A program made the position numbers and the translations under genes. A model generated the notes under the pieces. The model searched no databases. It saw nothing but the letters and a program-made list of their open reading frames with translations, and was not told the DNA's origin. From Methylotenera_A sp040387515 (lineage in GTDB: Bacteria; Pseudomonadota; Gammaproteobacteria; Burkholderiales; Methylophilaceae): 64,000 nt of DNA. This document shows, piece by piece, positions 60,316 through 64,000 of the stretch (its first letter is position 1; each line of letters starts with the position of its first letter). The stretch covers positions 18,241 through 82,240 of the forward strand of contig JAZKDP010000005.1 of assembly GCA_040387515.1 (NCBI GenBank), read 5' to 3'.

Positions 60316-60603
60316 ATGAATACATTTTTACGCGCACTATTAGCAGGTGCTTTCGCACTAACATTGTTAGCTGGTTGCAATAAATCAGATGACGCTGTAG
60401 ACAATATGAAAGAAGAAGTTGGCGAAGCGGTAGACGCAACTAAAGAAGCCGCTGGTGCAGTAGCTGAAGAAACCAAAGAAGTGGTAACTGATGCTGCACA
60501 TGACGCGGCAGCCGCAACCTCTGAAGCGGCAGCTGAAGCAAAAGTAGAAGCCGTTGATGCCGTACAAGCAGCCAAAGATGCGGCAGCTGAGGCAGCAAAA
60601 TAA
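60316..60603 (+). CDS. alanine-rich lipoprotein of unknown function
   Basis: 95 residues. The lipobox LLAGC (Cys at 21) marks a lipoprotein. The remaining about 74 residues are almost entirely Ala, Glu, Lys, Asp, Val, in repeats such as EAVDATKEAAGAVAEETKE and DAAAEAAK, and should form one long amphipathic helix like LEA or apolipoprotein-type helices. A strong ribosome site (AAGGGAG) precedes the ATG. Not recognised as a named family. A terminator follows. Confidence 0.8.
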   Translation: MNTFLRALLAGAFALTLLAGCNKSDDAVDNMKEEVGEAVDATKEAAGAVAEETKEVVTDAAHDAAAATSEAAAEAKVEAVDAVQAAKDAAAEAAK

Positions 60604-60684
60604 TTTAAACCTCTCAAGCGATCCAATATAGCTTATAAAACTGGATTTGCTGAATGTTAGATTAAAAACATTAGGTTAAAATTT

Positions 60685-60718
60685 AACCCGTAAGGCCGTG
60701 AGGTTTTACGGGTTTTTC
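60685..60718 (+). terminator. intrinsic terminator just before cobT
   Basis: AACCCGTAA (60685-60693), 12-base loop, TTACGGGTT (60706-60714), then TTTT. It ends only about 17 bases before the cobT start codon, so it may act as an attenuator for cobT as well as a terminator for the lipoprotein gene. Confidence 0.75.
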
Positions 60719-60734
60719 ATTTACACTTCTTGCT

Positions 60735-61841
60735 ATGAATCGTTTTAACATTTCGCCGCTTAATAGCAGCTTAGAATCACTTAATCTGCAACCTGCTTTA
60801 TTGCAGAAGATTAACCAAAAAACCAAACCGTTAGGCGCGCTAGGTGAGTTAGAAAATTTGGCATTGCAAATAGGATTAATCCAAAACACATTAACACCTC
60901 AATTAAATCAGCCGACCATATTAGTATTTGCGGCAGATCACGGTATTGCCAATCATGGCGTCAGCGCTTACCCCCAAGCCGTGACTGCGCAAATGGTCAT
61001 CAACTTTTTACAGGGTGGCGCGGCGATTAATGTTTTTGCAAAACAAAATAACATGACATTACGCGTGATAGATGCAGGCGTGAATCACACCTTTGCGCCT
61101 GATATCAATGTGATTAACACGCTAATCGATGCAAAAATAGACTTTGGAACGCGCAATTTTCTGGTTGAGCCAGCAATGAGTTTGGCGCAATGTGAGCAAG
61201 CTCTTACTAAAGGCGCAACAATCGCAAAAAAAGAAATTGATAACGGTTGTAATGTGCTGGGCTTTGGCGAAATGGGTATCGGCAACACATCCTCAGCCAG
61301 CTGCTTAATGAGTGTGTTATGTGCAACACCAATTGAGCAATGTGTAGGCCGCGGCACTGGTTTAGATGATGCAGGTGTTACAAATAAGACTGCCATTTTA
61401 AAGCAGGCTATTCAGCAGCATGCTCTAGATGGTCAGGATGCCACGCAAGTTTTAGCGACTTTTGGTGGCTTTGAAATTGCCATGATGGTGGGTGCAATGT
61501 TAAGTGCTGCCGAAAACAAAACACTATTAATCATCGATGGCTTTATCGCAACAGCTGCTTTATTGGTCGCCTATAAAATTCAATCCAACATCCTAGATTA
61601 TTGCGTGTTCGCCCATTGCTCGAATGAAACGGCACACCGCCAAATGCTAGATTATTTAGAAGCAAAACCACTGCTTAATCTCAATCTACGACTGGGCGAA
61701 GGATCTGGCGCGGCACTGGCTTACCCACTTATTCAAGCCGCCGTTAATTTTTTAAATGAAATGGCTAGTTTTTCCAGTGCTGGTGTAAGCGAAAGCGTAG
61801 TAGCCGATCAAAATATAGATACTTCTGAAAAGACAACTTAA
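60735..61841 (+). CDS. cobT: nicotinate-nucleotide:dimethylbenzimidazole phosphoribosyltransferase (CobT)
   Basis: 368 residues. KTKPLGALGELENLALQIG, FAADHGIANHGVSAYPQAVT, GFGEMGIGNTSSA and LRLGEGSGAALA (with the catalytic Glu region) are CobT signatures. It activates dimethylbenzimidazole as alpha-ribazole phosphate, the lower ligand of cobalamin. It ends in about 25 unconserved residues. It overlaps cobS by one base (TAATG). No cobalamin riboswitch is visible upstream. Confidence 0.95.
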   Translation: MNRFNISPLNSSLESLNLQPALLQKINQKTKPLGALGELENLALQIGLIQNTLTPQLNQPTILVFAADHGIANHGVSAYPQAVTAQMVINFLQGGAAINVFAKQNNMTLRVIDAGVNHTFAPDINVINTLIDAKIDFGTRNFLVEPAMSLAQCEQALTKGATIAKKEIDNGCNVLGFGEMGIGNTSSASCLMSVLCATPIEQCVGRGTGLDDAGVTNKTAILKQAIQQHALDGQDATQVLATFGGFEIAMMVGAMLSAAENKTLLIIDGFIATAALLVAYKIQSNILDYCVFAHCSNETAHRQMLDYLEAKPLLNLNLRLGEGSGAALAYPLIQAAVNFLNEMASFSSAGVSESVVADQNIDTSEKTT

Positions 61842-62518
61842 TGCAAAAAGAATGGCGATATTTTTATTTGGCTTTAGGTTTTTTTACACGGATTCCAGTA
61901 CCTAATTTTGCCAATTTTCAAGAGTCAGATTTAAATCATTCAACCAAATATTTTCCTCTCATTGGCATTATTGTCGGATTTTTTGGTGCCACATTTTTTT
62001 ATGCCGCAAGCCTTGTTTTTCCACATGTTATTGCCGTATTAATCAGTATGGCAGCAACCATTTACCTCACTGGCGCATTTCATGAGGATGGTCTGGCAGA
62101 TAGCGCAGACGGTATTGGCGGCGGCTGGGAGCGTGAGCAAATACTCACTATTATGCAAGACTCCAGGCTTGGCACTTATGGCGCAGTCGCCTTATTTTTA
62201 ATGCTGTTGGCTAAATTTCAAACACTTAGCCATCTAAACCCAATTTTCATTCCGCTCGTATTGATTACAGGTCACGCTCTAAGCCGATTATGGGGTGTAT
62301 TATTGATGGCAACTTTAACCTATACAAAACCTGCAGGAAAAGCCAAACCGCTTGCAACACAACTAAGTAAGCAGCATTTAATCATTGCAGCAGTGTTTGG
62401 CTTGCTACCATTTGCTGGCATTATCGGTTTATTAATTGTGAGCAACCACTCACAATTAATCGTTATTAAATTCATATTACTGGCGCTTTTGCCTAGCTTG
62501 ATTGTATGGTTGTATTAG
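61841..62518 (+). CDS. cobS: cobalamin synthase CobS, apparently C-terminally truncated
   Basis: 225 residues of an integral membrane protein. The N-terminal motifs are intact: YFYLALGFFTRIPVP, and GAFHEDGLADSADGIGGGWE (about 77-96), the conserved acidic site. The protein stops at LIVWLY. Family members normally continue for about 25-30 residues through a conserved GGxTGDxLGA motif, which is absent here in all three frames before cobC begins at 62535. Activity, joining adenosylcobinamide-GDP with alpha-ribazole, is therefore in doubt. Confidence 0.88.
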   Translation: MQKEWRYFYLALGFFTRIPVPNFANFQESDLNHSTKYFPLIGIIVGFFGATFFYAASLVFPHVIAVLISMAATIYLTGAFHEDGLADSADGIGGGWEREQILTIMQDSRLGTYGAVALFLMLLAKFQTLSHLNPIFIPLVLITGHALSRLWGVLLMATLTYTKPAGKAKPLATQLSKQHLIIAAVFGLLPFAGIIGLLIVSNHSQLIVIKFILLALLPSLIVWLY

Positions 62519-62534
62519 CGTGGTCAATGCACCT

Positions 62535-63113
62535 ATGAAGCTGACACTTATTCGCCACACGCGCTTGCAAATTGCACCGGGCATTTGCTATGGGCAAAGC
62601 GATATTGATGTTGCGTCAACATTTATACAGGAGTGTGAAGAAACTAAAGTAAAGCTAGCTGGTATGGTATTTGATGCCGCTTACAGTAGCCCATTACAAC
62701 GATGTGAAAAATTAGCCAATGCGCTTAACATCGGCGCGCCGATAATTGACCATCGGCTCAAAGAGCTGCATTTTGGCGATTGGGAGCTGCACGCTTGGGA
62801 TGCGATTCCACGTGATTTTTTTGATGTGTGGGCGCAAAACTATGCCAATACTGCGCCACCGAATGGCGAGACTTTCAGCCAATTGCAAGTACGTGGGATT
62901 AATTTTTTGGATGAAATATTAAGCAGCCATCCTGCTAGTAACATTGCGATTGTGACGCATGGCGGCATGATACGCGCCCTGCTTGCCCATGTGCTCAACA
63001 TGCCATTAAAGGGCTTGTTTCGCTTTAATATCGACTATGGCAGCATTACTCAACTGGAGTTTGGTGATGTTAACTTGAGCGCCGTGCCCAAAATTAATTT
63101 TGTGAATCTTTAA
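62535..63113 (+). CDS. cobC: alpha-ribazole phosphatase CobC (histidine phosphatase)
   Basis: 192 residues, histidine phosphatase family. LIRHTRLQIAPGICYG at the N-terminus has the phospho-acceptor His, followed by YSSPLQRCEKLA, KELHFGDWE and VTHGGMIRALLAH with the second His. CobC removes the phosphate left from the lower-ligand nucleotide. I took the ATG at 62535 (MKLTLIRHT); an in-frame ATG at 62502 lies within cobS. It follows the cobS stop by 16 bases. Confidence 0.9.
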   Translation: MKLTLIRHTRLQIAPGICYGQSDIDVASTFIQECEETKVKLAGMVFDAAYSSPLQRCEKLANALNIGAPIIDHRLKELHFGDWELHAWDAIPRDFFDVWAQNYANTAPPNGETFSQLQVRGINFLDEILSSHPASNIAIVTHGGMIRALLAHVLNMPLKGLFRFNIDYGSITQLEFGDVNLSAVPKINFVNL

Positions 63114-63134
63114 AATTTAGTGCACATTTAAGTA

Positions 63135-63356
63135 TTAAGTCGCGGCAATCACCGAAATCTGATTGTCAAAACACTCCACCGTTTGCCCTGCGCGAATTTT
63201 TGCAGTTTTACGTAACTCAATTTTTCCATCCACAGTCACAACTCCATCTGCAACAAATGCTTTTCCTTGACCACCACTATCGGCAATGCCCGTGGTTTTG
63301 AGCAAATCACATAAGGCAATAAACTCGCTTTTCAATTCAAATATACTGTTTTCCAT
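63135..63356 (-). CDS. S4 domain RNA-binding protein (YbcJ-like)
   Basis: 73 residues, a small S4-fold protein: FIALCDLLKTTGIADSGGQGKAFVADGVVTVDGKIELRKTAKIRAGQTVE contains the usual helical core and the V.VNG.xExRKxxKxxxG-like loop. Related to E. coli YbcJ, an RNA-binding protein with no firm function. A good ribosome site (AAAGGAAA) precedes the ATG. It follows cobU on the minus strand. Confidence 0.88.
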   Translation of the reverse strand: MENSIFELKSEFIALCDLLKTTGIADSGGQGKAFVADGVVTVDGKIELRKTAKIRAGQTVECFDNQISVIAAT

Positions 63357-63377
63357 GCGTTTCCTTTAGGCTTACTT

Positions 63378-63932
63378 TTAATTTGAATGGCTTTTTAGTT
63401 TAAGCGGCAAGCCTGCTGCAATAAACGTAACCTCATGCGCCTGTTGAGCAATGGCTTGATTCAATCTGCCCTGCTCATCCTGGAACTGACGGTTGATAGC
63501 GCCCAATGGCACAATACCCATACCGACTTCATTGCTCACCAAAATAACCGTGCCTTCTAATTTTGGCAAAATATCCAAAAAATCTTTACGCGTATCTTGC
63601 CAAAACTTTGCCGTATCATTAACATTTTCAGGCGGCACACAATCAGTGCAAATACACTGCGCCAACCATAACGTTAGACAATCCACAATCACGCAAGCAT
63701 TTGGTTTGGCTGCCTCAATCAATGCCTTTGCAAGATGATGATGTACTTCTAGCGTTTTCCAATGTGATGGACGGCTTTGTTTATGCAGTGCAATACGCTG
63801 CTTAAACTCATCATCGTAAACTTGCGCAGTGGCGATATAGGTAACTGGCAAGCCAGATTCAATCGCCAGCTTTTCAGCATAGCTACTTTTACCAGAGCGT
63901 GCTCCACCTAAAATCAGCGTTACTTTATTCAT
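63378..63932 (-). CDS. cobU: adenosylcobinamide kinase/guanylyltransferase (CobU/CobP)
   Basis: 184 residues. P-loop GGARSGKSSYAEKLA at about 8-22, RIALHKQSRPSHWKTLEVH with the guanylylated His, VIVDCLTLWL, and VSNEVGMGIVPLGAINRQFQDEQGRLNQAIA are CobU signatures. The bifunctional enzyme phosphorylates adenosylcobinamide and attaches GMP, producing the substrate for CobS. It is encoded opposite to cobTSC with the S4 gene between, so the lower-ligand genes are split into two convergent units. Confidence 0.95.
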   Translation of the reverse strand: MNKVTLILGGARSGKSSYAEKLAIESGLPVTYIATAQVYDDEFKQRIALHKQSRPSHWKTLEVHHHLAKALIEAAKPNACVIVDCLTLWLAQCICTDCVPPENVNDTAKFWQDTRKDFLDILPKLEGTVILVSNEVGMGIVPLGAINRQFQDEQGRLNQAIAQQAHEVTFIAAGLPLKLKSHSN

Positions 63933-63961
63933 TTATCGAATCCATTTTGCAAACTATCAAT

Positions 63962-64000
63962 TTACAACGCATTAGTTTGCCAGCTATTTTCCATTAACAT
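63962..64000 (-). CDS. possible C-terminal end of another gene
   Basis: The minus-strand frame entering at the right edge reads MLMENSWQTNAL then stop. It is the only minus frame open at the edge, so it may be the tail of the gene upstream of cobU, perhaps another cobalamin gene. Twelve codons are too few to identify it. Confidence 0.3.
   Translation of the reverse strand: MLMENSWQTNAL

Noticed and set aside
60604..60734. Cobalamin riboswitch before cobT
   Set aside because: The leader is too short and lacks a B12-box-like sequence; only the terminator hairpin is visible.
1..64000. CRISPR array, insertion sequence or prophage
   Set aside because: No regularly spaced repeats, no transposase, integrase or phage genes; the window is made of conserved core genes.

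Overview
The window is an uninterrupted stretch of bacterial chromosome made almost entirely of housekeeping genes. Gene content and order point to a betaproteobacterium, most likely a low-GC methylotroph of the Methylophilaceae (Methylotenera/Methylophilus type). The pointers are an mla operon running into ibaG, System II cytochrome c maturation (ccsB-resB) beside cytochrome c4 and engB, a PP0621-pilS-pilR block, purM opposite perM-hda, and the sigma factor-DUF3619-DUF3106-RDD block. The lineage is inferred from neighbourhood and family resemblance, not from a search. I see no insertion sequence, prophage, integrase or CRISPR array. No gap between genes exceeds about 250 bases.

Layout. 1-6 kb: lipid-transport operon mlaFEDCB, an ABC-2 exporter and the start of ibaG on the minus strand, then a lone pilin-like gene with a very good sigma-54 promoter. 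6-17 kb: an orphan histidine kinase, resB/ccsB, cytochrome c4, engB with a cupin, trmB, a MidA-type methyltransferase, a pteridine-reductase-like gene and ttcA. 17-29 kb: topA, pbpG, gcvH, then pepA-holC plus an unrecognised coiled-coil gene divergent from lptFG, then the ECF-type sigma factor block. 29-39 kb: pilSR, a Ca2+ exchanger, ampD, a SulP permease, a GNAT enzyme, a dicarboxylate/glutamate symporter and rsmB. 39-50 kb: two DUF3108 proteins (one with a TonB-like N-terminus), purM, perM, hda, an FAD enzyme, chaA, and bepA-soxY-soxZ. 50-59 kb: moaC, nfeD/SPFH, a photolyase-like protein with inverted domain order, lemA with a GIDE-domain gene, valS, a BFD-like ferredoxin, and a rhodanese-tusA-dsrE2 sulfur-relay operon beside tRNA-Phe. 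59-64 kb: a LysM/BON protein, an alanine-rich lipoprotein, and the cobalamin lower-ligand genes cobT-cobS-cobC and cobU.

How the genes work together. Envelope work dominates: Mla phospholipid transport, LptFG lipopolysaccharide export, BepA proteolysis, PbpG/AmpD peptidoglycan turnover, LysM and lipoproteins. The second theme is redox and sulfur chemistry: cytochrome c maturation, SoxYZ carriers without the Sox enzymes, and the Rhd-TusA-DsrE2 relay. The third is nucleic-acid and tRNA maintenance: TopA, TtcA, TrmB, RsmB, HolC, Hda, ValS. PilSR at 29.8-32.8 kb plausibly acts on the sigma-54 promoter in front of the pilin gene near 6.1 kb.

The most unusual items are the photolyase-like protein at 52134-53372, whose antenna-like alpha/beta domain follows the FAD domain instead of preceding it; a CobS lacking its conserved C-terminal motif; a TonB-like SxxxH anchor joined to DUF3108; and an EF-hand loop inside a GIDE-domain membrane protein.
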